DNA from: Candidatus Omnitrophota bacterium
GTDB lineage: Bacteria; Omnitrophota; Gorgyraeia; Zapsychrales; Zapsychraceae
DNA length: 64,000 nt
NCBI GenBank assembly: GCA_023136835.1
Contig: JAGLQN010000140.1
Span: forward strand, 1 to 64,000
Direction of reading: 5' to 3'
How positions within the stretch are numbered: position 1 is the stretch's first letter; every line of letters starts with the position of its first letter. Positions 8,208 to 16,236 of this stretch are shown piece after piece. Both the position numbers and the translations under genes were made by a program. The notes beneath the pieces are model-generated. The model saw nothing but the letters and a program-made list of their open reading frames with translations, made no database searches and was not told where the DNA came from.

Positions 8208-9524
8208 TTATCCTTCAATAACCACATCTTTCCAAACTTTTTGCGCGTCTAAAATCTTATCAATAGACACCAGCATTCCAACCATAAACCATAAATAAAC
8301 CGAAAGCTGCAAAGAATAAAAATTTGTGTCGAAGAAACTATGAACTAAGAAGGCAAAAATCCCGGACAACAAGCCAACAGCCAGCGCCGCTAAATTCCGA
8401 TTTTGCGCAAAATTAAGTTCAATTTTTCCTAATGATTGGTGAAATGCCGTCACAATAATCCAAAGAAAACAAAGCAGCCCTACAACACCAGTCTCTGCTG
8501 CCAGCTGAATATAACAATTATGCGCATATGTTGGCCCCATGAAAAAATTTCCGCGGTAGGCCTGAAAGACTCTCATAAAAGTATTAATCCCATGTCCAAA
8601 GAGAAATTTATCTTTAATCATCTCCATGCTAATGCTCCAAATGCTCAGCCTCCACTGGATCGTATAATACCTGGCAAATAGTTCCTGATCGGAACCATTC
8701 GCTAAAATCAAAAAGACTGAAATGCCAAGAGCGATTGCCGCAAAAATAATCCCTAAGGAAAAATAAAGTTTTAATCTTTTTTTAGGAAACAAACCCAAGA
8801 ACAACAAAAACATTCCTCCGAAAAACACCCCCATCCAAGCTCCTCGAGAAAATGTTATCATTAAAGACCATATCATCAGGAGGAAGATTAACAAGACAGC
8901 TAAACGATAGAAAGCTTTTTGTTTCCCCCAAAAAATCCATGCGGCTAGAACAGGAATAATTCCGGTTAAATACCCGCCTAAACCATTCGGCGTTCTAAAT
9001 CCTGCCGTAGCCCGGCTTCCAGGATCAATCACGCGCCCATAGAAAATATCTTTGTAGGTCATGTAAAATTGAACCAGACTATCTAAGACCGTAGAAAATG
9101 CTGTAAATGTAAAGACTGCAAGCGCAATATAAATATGCTTTTTGTCCTTAAAAACCTCGACAACAAGGAAATAAACAATAAACCACTCTAATGTCTTTGT
9201 AAGAAAATTGTGTAAAGACTGCGCAAAAAAAGCGCTGCTTGTTACGGATAAAATACAAGCGAACAAAAAATAGGCAATAGGCTTATTGAGAAAGGTAGGC
9301 TCCGGTTTAATATCTTTTAAAAATCCGGATAATCTCTCTTTTGGCGTCCTTGCAGACCTTTTTGGGCTTGTTACGATAACGCCCCGTTTTATGAGCCATA
9401 AAATGAAACAGATAATAACGCAGCTTTCAATAACAGCAGGACTGTAGGGCAGCCAGAAAATTAAAATATAGAGAAAAATTCTGATTAATGAATCTATTCT
9501 GTCAACCAATAATGAATTGCTCAT
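8208..9524 (-). CDS. O-antigen ligase/polymerase (Wzy/WaaL/PglL superfamily) membrane protein
   Basis: Polytopic inner-membrane protein of 438 residues with about eleven hydrophobic segments. Typical family features are FSRGAWMGVFFGG in the centre, the large outer loop with WSISMEMIKDKFLFGHG, and the motif AHNCYIQLAAETGVVGL. Members either polymerise O-units, ligate glycans to lipid A-core, or transfer them to protein; the sequence alone does not decide. The neighbouring TPR gene is compatible with the ligase or PglL role. A second, different member lies at 13287-14942, so one may polymerise and the other ligate. Confidence 0.88.
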   Translation of the reverse strand: MSNSLLVDRIDSLIRIFLYILIFWLPYSPAVIESCVIICFILWLIKRGVIVTSPKRSARTPKERLSGFLKDIKPEPTFLNKPIAYFLFACILSVTSSAFFAQSLHNFLTKTLEWFIVYFLVVEVFKDKKHIYIALAVFTFTAFSTVLDSLVQFYMTYKDIFYGRVIDPGSRATAGFRTPNGLGGYLTGIIPVLAAWIFWGKQKAFYRLAVLLIFLLMIWSLMITFSRGAWMGVFFGGMFLLFLGLFPKKRLKLYFSLGIIFAAIALGISVFLILANGSDQELFARYYTIQWRLSIWSISMEMIKDKFLFGHGINTFMRVFQAYRGNFFMGPTYAHNCYIQLAAETGVVGLLCFLWIIVTAFHQSLGKIELNFAQNRNLAALAVGLLSGIFAFLVHSFFDTNFYSLQLSVYLWFMVGMLVSIDKILDAQKVWKDVVIEG

Positions 9525-9541
9525 AAGAATGAATTTCGTAT

Positions 9542-10660
9542 TTATGATAACTGATTGATTCCGTCAAAAGCTTCAATCATTTTCCGTCCATATTCCTTTG
9601 GCGAATAGACTTTTGAATATCGTTGCCGATTGGCCTCTCCCATTGATTTCCGTAATTGACGGTCGTTTGCCAGTTGAAGAATCCGTTGGGCTAATTGTCC
9701 ATCATCGCCTTTATCGATAAGGAAACCATTTTCTCCATCCTTAATAATCTCTGGAATCGTTCCCTCAATGGAAGCAACAATAGGAAGCCCTTCGGCCATA
9801 GCATGTAGAAGGACTAATCCAAAGACATCTCGGTGAGTCGGAAAAATGAAAATATCTGAATCGCGATATATCTTAGTCCGTTCAGATATGTCTCCGATGT
9901 AGCCAAGATATCTAACCCGTGAATTATATTTATCTTTTAGCTGATTAAACGTCTCCTGTACTGATCCCGGTTCCATCGGTCCAGCAAAAGTAAAACGAAC
10001 AGAATTGTCACTGTCTAAAACTTTTTGCGCTGCTTTAAACGCTATCAAAGCACCCTTTGATTTCGCCATAAACGAAAAATATAAAACATTAACATCCTGC
10101 GTTGTTGCTTTAGGCGTTTCTTCCGTGATAATAATATCTTGTGTATCTTCAACGCTTCCTGGCACGGAAAACAGCCGGTACGGCTCTATAAAACCTTCAT
10201 ACATTAATTTTGTCTTCTCGCCAAGAAGAATACTAGCAGTTGTATTTTTAAGCAGCCAGCGTATAAGCAATCTATAAACCTTTCCACTTGATTGATATAG
10301 CTCCTTCACATACTGCCCCATATCATGAAGCACAATGCGGCATCCAAATATTTTTCCAATGAAACAAAACAAAAAATCTTTTAAAAGCGGCATCTTGTCA
10401 AAACTCATATTATAAAGGACATAGCGGGGACGCTTGACAATGACAAGAAAGATATACTGCAAGAGATACTGCACAAGCTTCAGCAGCTTTACAATATTTA
10501 TTTTTTTGTGCTGGTCATACGACCAGAATTTCATATCGAGAAAAGTAATGTCGAAGGCCTCAACAAAAGCCGACTCCATGAGGATCTTGTACATTGCACT
10601 ATGCCCAAATAAAGGCGGAGGCAAAATGCCGCAAATAAGGATCTTTTCTTTTTTTGTCAT
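9542..10660 (-). CDS. GT4 family glycosyltransferase
   Basis: GT-B fold glycosyltransferase of 372 residues. The donor-binding C-terminal half carries SDIFIFPTHRDVFGLVLLH followed by AMAEGLPIVAS and PEIIKDGENGFLID, the classical GT4 layout. The EX7E motif is altered: the two glutamates are replaced by Asp (RDVFG) and His (LLHAM), an uncommon change that may affect donor use. Its ATG overlaps the stop of the upstream SDR gene by four bases, placing it as the last gene of a coupled unit with rmlA and rmlB. Donor and acceptor unknown. Confidence 0.87.
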   Translation of the reverse strand: MTKKEKILICGILPPPLFGHSAMYKILMESAFVEAFDITFLDMKFWSYDQHKKINIVKLLKLVQYLLQYIFLVIVKRPRYVLYNMSFDKMPLLKDFLFCFIGKIFGCRIVLHDMGQYVKELYQSSGKVYRLLIRWLLKNTTASILLGEKTKLMYEGFIEPYRLFSVPGSVEDTQDIIITEETPKATTQDVNVLYFSFMAKSKGALIAFKAAQKVLDSDNSVRFTFAGPMEPGSVQETFNQLKDKYNSRVRYLGYIGDISERTKIYRDSDIFIFPTHRDVFGLVLLHAMAEGLPIVASIEGTIPEIIKDGENGFLIDKGDDGQLAQRILQLANDRQLRKSMGEANRQRYSKVYSPKEYGRKMIEAFDGINQLS

Positions 10661-11535
10661 CCATTTATACCTGAAACAAACTCATAATAGTTTTTTAAGA
10701 TGTCTTCCACAGACATTCGAGCCCGCCATCCAAGAACATCCTGCGCTTTTTGGGATGTGACCTTTGAACAAATAATCTCTTTATCGCTCTTAGAATAAAT
10801 GTGTGATTTTGAGCGGCAGATAGAAACGATCCTTTCAGCAAGTTTTCCGATGGGAATCGTTTCTTCAGAACAAAGATTTATAACGCCAGCACCCCGGTCC
10901 TTTTCCAACAGCAAGATAAAAGTCCGCGCAAGATCTCCTATATAAAGCATTTGCAGCAAAGTGTGGACAGAATAAATGATTTCCAGAGGTTCGCTGTTAA
11001 GTGCTTTTTTAAAGAACACAGGAATAACTGCCTTTTCAGCCTGGCCGGGACCGACAATATTAACAGCTCTAAAAATTGTCAGATCTTTTTCATCAAAATA
11101 TCGACGGCAAAGTTCTTCGGCCTCCAGCTTACTTCGTTCATAATCCCCTTCAGGCCCCACAGGAGATCCTTCATCGATAACACCTTCCTGCCTCTGATAA
11201 ACCTTTGCCGTAGACATAAGGACAAACTTCTTAGTATTAACGGCTTTTATCAGATTTTCCGTTCCCTGAACATTAACACGATGATATTCCGGATACTCCG
11301 CCCTACCAACATGGGTCACATTCAGCGCTCCCAAGTGAAACACGTAATCAAAAGGTATTTCAAGATGAAAAGGTTGGGTGAGATCTTGGTCGAAGAATTG
11401 TTTAACCGGGAAGCTCTTAAGGTCTTGTCCGTTATTTTTGTTATCAAGGCCAAAAATATTATGGGAGGATTGAACGAGCTCGTGAATCAAAGCCTTGCCA
11501 ATAAAACCGGTTGCGCCGGTTACAAGAATATTCAT
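10657..11535 (-). CDS. Extended SDR, probable dTDP-4-keto-6-deoxysugar reductase/epimerase
   Basis: NAD(P)-dependent extended SDR of 292 residues with GATGFIG at 7-13, LMSTAKVY and YERSK as the catalytic Ser/Thr-Tyr-Lys region. It is separated by one base from the rmlA-like gene and coupled to the GT4 gene. Its position after RmlA and RmlB suggests that it reduces the C4 keto group to form, for example, dTDP-D-fucose or a talose-type sugar instead of rhamnose, since it is not RmlD-like. The stereochemistry and even the reductase (rather than epimerase) role are inferred from context. Confidence 0.78.
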   Translation of the reverse strand: MNILVTGATGFIGKALIHELVQSSHNIFGLDNKNNGQDLKSFPVKQFFDQDLTQPFHLEIPFDYVFHLGALNVTHVGRAEYPEYHRVNVQGTENLIKAVNTKKFVLMSTAKVYQRQEGVIDEGSPVGPEGDYERSKLEAEELCRRYFDEKDLTIFRAVNIVGPGQAEKAVIPVFFKKALNSEPLEIIYSVHTLLQMLYIGDLARTFILLLEKDRGAGVINLCSEETIPIGKLAERIVSICRSKSHIYSKSDKEIICSKVTSQKAQDVLGWRARMSVEDILKNYYEFVSGING

Positions 11536-11536
11536 T

Positions 11537-12280
11537 TTACTTTTTCTTTTTCCTTTGACGGTCTTCCATCTTTTTCATCAAGACTGTCGCCGCGTATAAA
11601 GATTCAAACGAGCCGGCATCGGTCCATTTGGATTTCAGCGCGGAAAACGAGAGAGTCCCCTGTTTGGCATAATGGGACAAGACATCAGTCACTTCATATT
11701 CTCCCCTTGAACTCTTTTTCAACTTTTTCAATAACGTGAATACCTCCGGTTTAAACATCCAGAGGCCAGTATTCACATAGGAAGAATTTGGTTTTCTTGG
11801 TTTTTCTACAATATTGATAATCTTATTACTCTGAAATTCGACGACACCATATTTCTGAGGATTTTTGGCTTTCGCTACAAGAATCTTAGCGTCAAATCTA
11901 TCTTTTTCCCGCCTAAATTGTTTAACAAATTTCCCAATGTCTTCGTGAATAACATTATCACCCAAGATAACCAAAAATTCTTCATCACGCGCAAAATCTT
12001 CAGCCAAAAGGAGCGCCGCGCCTGTCCCCTCACTCCCCTCTTGAATTTCATAACTAAACCGTGCCCCCCATTCTTTGCCGGAACCAAGAAGCCGAAAAAA
12101 GTCACCAACATGCTCGCCGCCGGTTACAATCAAGATGTCTTTAATGCCTGCTTTAATAAAAGTTTCCAGCGGATAATAAATCATCGGCTTCTTGTAAACG
12201 GGTAACAAATGCTTATTGGTCACCTTGGTTAACGGTCGCAACCGTGCCGCTGATCCACCCGCAAGTAATACGCCTCTCAT
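11537..12280 (-). CDS. rmlA: Glucose-1-phosphate thymidylyltransferase, short form
   Basis: Nucleotidyltransferase of 247 residues. LAGGSAARLRPLT at the N-terminus, NKHLLPVYKKPMIYYPL, the metal site ILGDN, VEKP and WTDAGSFESL match RmlA-type enzymes that form dTDP-glucose. It is about 40 residues shorter than enterobacterial RmlA, as in the short RmlA subgroup. The glycine loop has AA where GT is usual. Its ATGA junction with the rmlB stop shows translational coupling. A highly basic Lys/Arg tail ends the protein. Confidence 0.9.
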   Translation of the reverse strand: MRGVLLAGGSAARLRPLTKVTNKHLLPVYKKPMIYYPLETFIKAGIKDILIVTGGEHVGDFFRLLGSGKEWGARFSYEIQEGSEGTGAALLLAEDFARDEEFLVILGDNVIHEDIGKFVKQFRREKDRFDAKILVAKAKNPQKYGVVEFQSNKIINIVEKPRKPNSSYVNTGLWMFKPEVFTLLKKLKKSSRGEYEVTDVLSHYAKQGTLSFSALKSKWTDAGSFESLYAATVLMKKMEDRQRKKKK

Positions 12281-13290
12281 TTCTTTGCCCCCCAGAATCC
12301 GACAGTATATCGTTTATCCATCTTTTCTTTAACAGGCCGCCACCAAGCTTCATTATTTTTGTACCAATCCGCTGTTATTTTAAGTCCTTTTTCCAATGTA
12401 TATTCCGGCTTCCAACCAAGCCTCCTTAATTTAGAACAATCAAGGCTATAGCGAAAATCATGTCCTGGCCGGTCCTGCACAAACTCAATAAATGATTCAT
12501 CCTTGCCCATTAATCGAAGAATAGCCCGCGTCAATTCAATGTTTGCGCATTCCTCCACCCCTCCGATATTATAAACATCCCCGTCAACACCTTTTTCAAC
12601 AAGCAAAGCAATAGCACGGCAATGATCTTCCACATGAAGCCAATCACGCGCCTGTTTTCCTTCGCCATAAACAGGCGCCTTTTGACCATCAATAAGATTA
12701 GTTATAAACAAAGGAATAACTTTTTCCGGATATGCCATAGGGCCATATGTATTTGAAGCACGCGTTATCACGACAGGAAGGTTGTAGGTGGCAAAGAAAC
12801 TATAAGCAAGACGGTCTCCTCCGAGTTTGGAAGCGGAGTAAGGATTGCGAGGCTTCAATTCAGACTTCTCCGTAAAGCTCCCCTCTAAAATCTGCCCATA
12901 AACCTCATCCGTTGAAACTTGAATAAATTTTTTTACCATCCCCCGCTTTTTTACCTCATTTAAAAGTACATGTACACCAAAAATATCTGTCTTAAGAAAA
13001 GATTGGGGATCATCAATAGACCGGTCTACAGCTACTTCAGCCGCAAAATTAACAACAACATCAACATCCCGCATGGCTTTCTTAACAATATTCTCATCAC
13101 ATATGTCACCTTCAATAAACTCAAAGCCCCTTTCCTCTCGAAAATCTTCAAGATTAGTTAGATTGCCAGCATACGTTAGTTTATCAAGAACGCGAACTTC
13201 GACATCTGTAAAATCACGAAACAACATACGAACAAAATTACTTCCGATAAATCCAGCCCCGCCTGTAATTAAATATACTCCCTTGTTCAT
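12277..13290 (-). CDS. rmlB: dTDP-glucose 4,6-dehydratase
   Basis: Extended SDR of 337 residues, standard RmlB length. GGAGFIG near residue 10, the catalytic STDEVYG block, YSASK and RPGHDFRYS are diagnostic. It converts dTDP-glucose to dTDP-4-keto-6-deoxy-D-glucose, the branch point for rhamnose, fucose and amino sugars. It overlaps the downstream rmlA and the upstream O-antigen ligase-like gene by four bases on each side. This coupling ties the dTDP pathway to that polymerase/ligase. Confidence 0.95.
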   Translation of the reverse strand: MNKGVYLITGGAGFIGSNFVRMLFRDFTDVEVRVLDKLTYAGNLTNLEDFREERGFEFIEGDICDENIVKKAMRDVDVVVNFAAEVAVDRSIDDPQSFLKTDIFGVHVLLNEVKKRGMVKKFIQVSTDEVYGQILEGSFTEKSELKPRNPYSASKLGGDRLAYSFFATYNLPVVITRASNTYGPMAYPEKVIPLFITNLIDGQKAPVYGEGKQARDWLHVEDHCRAIALLVEKGVDGDVYNIGGVEECANIELTRAILRLMGKDESFIEFVQDRPGHDFRYSLDCSKLRRLGWKPEYTLEKGLKITADWYKNNEAWWRPVKEKMDKRYTVGFWGAKK

Positions 13291-14942
13291 TTCGTCTCTA
13301 CCATGACTGTTGTCGTCTCCAATTTACCAACATAAGCATAAGTTAATCCAAATATTGACCAAATAGGTATAGCCGTATACGGCAATTCAAGGATCAATAG
13401 AAAGTTTGCGGCGATGAACCAGTTAATAATTATTCCACAAAGTAATATACCTATAAGAGAATGACAGCGAATAGATTTTATAACCATCCTAAATAATGCG
13501 AACAAAATAAAGCCTATTAAAAACAATCCAATAATTCCTGACCTGTAAATAATATGCACAAAGGAATTATGGGCTCCGATCCATCCATCTCGATGCCAGT
13601 CACCGTATCCCCACATAAGAGCTTCTAAAGTGATGGAGCGAAAAGGTTTCCCAAAATTAAAACCAAAAATTTGTTTTTCTTTAATCAATTCCGCAAACAT
13701 ATCCCGCCAAATGAATAATCGAAATGCCGCATTGCCATAGGCCGGACCTAAATCTCTTTCAAGATTAATGGTCTCGACTTTACTTGATTCCTGGACACTC
13801 ATCTCCCCATCCAACATTCTGCCATCCTCAATTTCCGCCAATTGATCAAGATTCATCTTCCTATCCAACATTCTGCCATCCTCGATTTCTGCCAATTGAT
13901 CAAGATTCATCTCCCCGTCTAAGGCATCGTCTTCCTGCGCCTTCACTGTGCTTTCTGAAAGACGTATCAAACCCTTGTTTAATTTTTTTAATATCTTTCC
14001 TCTTTTTATTTTCGCAGGCATATCCTTTTCCAAACGTTCAGTACGCCTGAACCATTCAGGATTGTAAATCCGAACTTGTCGAGTTTGACCGTATCCCATT
14101 CCTTTTTCAAAGTCGCCCCATCCCCCTTCCCGTTGAATTTCCTCTAGTATAACCTTAGACCGCATATCTTGCGTCCTGAATGCTTCCAATATTTTATCCG
14201 CGCGAACAAGAGTTGTCAGAGCGTTTCTGTCCGAAAATTTTAAAAACATTCCCACAATGAGAAACATTCCCAAAATAATCACAATCCATTTTATCGCCTT
14301 TCTAATTCTTAAAATACAATAAAGCCCAATGATAACATAGATGAATGTGGAAAAATTCGCAACCATCATCATCCTTGATGTTGCAAAGAGAAGCTTATAA
14401 GGAGTGGCCCAAAAAAGCGCAGCTAATGCTAAATATTTAAGTGTCTTATTAGGATACGCATAGCTGAAAATAAAAGCCAAAGTAAAACAGGTAAATAGCC
14501 AATATTCACCAAATCCTCCACGGGAGAGTAACAATATAATCATTGCTGAATAAAGGATATTTATTTTATTTTTAAAGAAATCTTTTTGGAAAAATGAATT
14601 AACAAAAATAATGAAAACAGGATAATAAAATAGCGCGGCATTTCTAAAAGCCAATGGTCCAAATTTTGAATAACCGCGCAATGCCTTGACTATAACAAAC
14701 ACAAAATAAGCAATAATCCAGAAGCTTTTTTTGTTAATCCTCAGATCTCCTTTGTTCAAAAATAAGCATAAACACAAAAAAAGCAGCATCTCGCCAATAA
14801 ATATAGGGAAGTCCAAAAAAGGTAATTGAACATTCAATTCGGCAAAAGACCGATTGAATATTATATACCCAAAAGAAAATATCCCAATACTAACCAGGCC
14901 GCAAAAATCAAGACAGTACCGCTTTTTATTAATATTGTCCAT
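13287..14942 (-). CDS. O-antigen ligase/polymerase-like membrane protein with tandem repeats
   Basis: Polytopic membrane protein of 551 residues. Hydrophobic segments fill the N-terminal half, and the C-terminal part has GAHNSFVHIIYRSGIIGLF, the HN...G motif of the O-antigen ligase/polymerase family. The large extracytoplasmic loop is unusually long and charged and contains an 18-residue unit, MNLDQLAEIEDGRMLD plus two variable residues, repeated in tandem and encoded by the 54-base repeat at 13800-13907. It heads a coupled unit with rmlB, rmlA, SDR and GT4 genes. Polymerase versus ligase role is not settled by sequence. Confidence 0.82.
   Translation of the reverse strand: MDNINKKRYCLDFCGLVSIGIFSFGYIIFNRSFAELNVQLPFLDFPIFIGEMLLFLCLCLFLNKGDLRINKKSFWIIAYFVFVIVKALRGYSKFGPLAFRNAALFYYPVFIIFVNSFFQKDFFKNKINILYSAMIILLLSRGGFGEYWLFTCFTLAFIFSYAYPNKTLKYLALAALFWATPYKLLFATSRMMMVANFSTFIYVIIGLYCILRIRKAIKWIVIILGMFLIVGMFLKFSDRNALTTLVRADKILEAFRTQDMRSKVILEEIQREGGWGDFEKGMGYGQTRQVRIYNPEWFRRTERLEKDMPAKIKRGKILKKLNKGLIRLSESTVKAQEDDALDGEMNLDQLAEIEDGRMLDRKMNLDQLAEIEDGRMLDGEMSVQESSKVETINLERDLGPAYGNAAFRLFIWRDMFAELIKEKQIFGFNFGKPFRSITLEALMWGYGDWHRDGWIGAHNSFVHIIYRSGIIGLFLIGFILFALFRMVIKSIRCHSLIGILLCGIIINWFIAANFLLILELPYTAIPIWSIFGLTYAYVGKLETTTVMVETK
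13800..13907. repeat. 54-bp tandem repeat inside the O-antigen ligase-like gene
   Basis: Two 54-base copies, 13800-13853 and 13854-13907, differ at only a few positions, and a partial third copy begins at 13908. The period is a multiple of three, so copy number changes would keep the reading frame. Each copy encodes an acidic 18-residue unit in the extracytoplasmic loop. Confidence 0.92.
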
Positions 14943-14981
14943 TGACTAATTAAATATCCCCATACATAACTGTCCAAATTA

Positions 14982-15051
14982 TGTCATCCTGAGCGTAGCG
15001 AAGGATCTCAACCTGTCGAGATTCTTCGGTCTTTCAGACCTCAGAATGACA
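14982..15051. repeat. Intergenic palindromic (REP-like) repeat
   Basis: A 70-base imperfect inverted repeat in the gap between the GT2 and O-antigen ligase-like genes. The outer arms TGTCATCCTGAG (14982-14993) and CTCAGAATGACA (15040-15051) pair with one mismatch. An inner stem pairs 15001-15009 with 15018-15026. The sequence resembles the widespread bacterial intergenic palindromes of the type TCATTCTGAGCGAAGCGAAG. It could form nested hairpins in the transcript and may attenuate or process it; it is the only copy seen in this window. Confidence 0.85.
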
Positions 15052-15066
15052 GAGTTAAATTCATAT

Positions 15067-16236
15067 CTAAAAAAGTTTTGTCGTCGATAAACACCTTTTT
15101 ATTTGGACACGCATGATCCCCATATTCGGCTGAATGCCCAATTGAAGACACGCTTTTCTTTTAAGAATTTTGTTATAAAATCCCGGAATATGGCTTAATG
15201 CCATCCCGCCCAACAAAGACACCCCCCAAAGGATCGTAAACGCGCTTAAAGGTCCAAACACTATTACACCCTTCCAGGAAAGCCTCCTTGATGCGGCATA
15301 ATTCTTTTGTGTTATAAAATAATAAATTCTCTTCAAATACGCGGTTGTGCGGCGGGCCTTCAGCCATTTATTAATGATGTCCTTGGAGGCTATTCCAGGC
15401 AGAGAAAGGTCGCTATAAACTCTTGTAAGAACCTTAATCGCTTGATCAAATTCACCATCGGACAAAACCTTCTCCTGGTATAACGCGCCGCACACTAAAT
15501 CAGCCTCGTCTTCTTTAATCCCAGAACACGTGAAATAATCGATGTTTTTTTTCATTATACTTGAAATTTCAGTGAGTCCGCTTTTATCGATCTCCGTTAT
15601 CGTCAATGAAGCCGCATGAACCCTGATAGCCATAAGAACATCCCGCGTGCTGCTGATTCCTACGCTATTTCTCAAAAGCTTTCCCCAAAGGTTATAATCG
15701 GCCGCTGTTTTATAATTCTCGTCATAGCCTCCATTGTCTAAAATGATTTCCTTTTTCAATAGAGAGCCCACATGATTGATGGGGGAAAAAGTTAATGAAC
15801 GCAAAATAATTTCTTCTAATGTTGCCGGCGATCCAGAAACTTTCTTAATTTTATTAGACTCGTCAATAACGATCGCCGGGGTACTTATAACCGCGTCCCC
15901 CGGGTTTTCGATTGCAGCAGAAACTTGCCGCTCAAGCCAATGCGGAAGCGCAATATCATCAGCATCAATACGGGCAACGTATTTTCCTCTTGCTAATTTT
16001 AACCCTACATTCAAAGATCGAGTCTGACCCAAGTTCTGTTCATTGCAATGGATAACTATTCGCTTGTCATCGAAAGATTTAACCACTGTTAACGAATCGT
16101 CTGTACCGCAATCATCAATAATCAGAAATTCAAAATCTTTATAAGTTTGCGCCAGCACACTTTCAACAGCCATTTTTAAGTAATGCCCGCCATTATAAAC
16201 AGTCATTAAAACAGTAACCGTAATATTTTCCCTCAT
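15067..16236 (-). CDS. GT2 family glycosyltransferase
   Basis: GT-A fold protein of 389 residues. TVLMTVYNGGHYL near residue 8, LIIDDCGTDDS and the DxD block ARIDADD at about 91-97 are GT2 hallmarks. A C-terminal hydrophobic stretch (about 310-345) may attach it to the inner membrane. Its ATG overlaps the stop of the large upstream gene (16233-18056) by four bases, so both probably act on the same glycan. Donor unknown. Confidence 0.9.
   Translation of the reverse strand: MRENITVTVLMTVYNGGHYLKMAVESVLAQTYKDFEFLIIDDCGTDDSLTVVKSFDDKRIVIHCNEQNLGQTRSLNVGLKLARGKYVARIDADDIALPHWLERQVSAAIENPGDAVISTPAIVIDESNKIKKVSGSPATLEEIILRSLTFSPINHVGSLLKKEIILDNGGYDENYKTAADYNLWGKLLRNSVGISSTRDVLMAIRVHAASLTITEIDKSGLTEISSIMKKNIDYFTCSGIKEDEADLVCGALYQEKVLSDGEFDQAIKVLTRVYSDLSLPGIASKDIINKWLKARRTTAYLKRIYYFITQKNYAASRRLSWKGVIVFGPLSAFTILWGVSLLGGMALSHIPGFYNKILKRKACLQLGIQPNMGIMRVQIKRCLSTTKLF

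Noticed and set aside
10951-11739. A 262-codon plus-strand open frame
   Set aside because: It lies opposite the SDR and rmlA genes, which have full family motifs; the plus-strand translation has no recognisable domain.
13800-13907. Possible CRISPR-like repeat array
   Set aside because: The units are directly abutting without spacers, in-frame, and coding; only two full copies exist.
14982-15051. Simple rho-independent terminator
   Set aside because: The palindrome has no T-run in the minus-strand transcript direction and matches a repeat-family pattern better.
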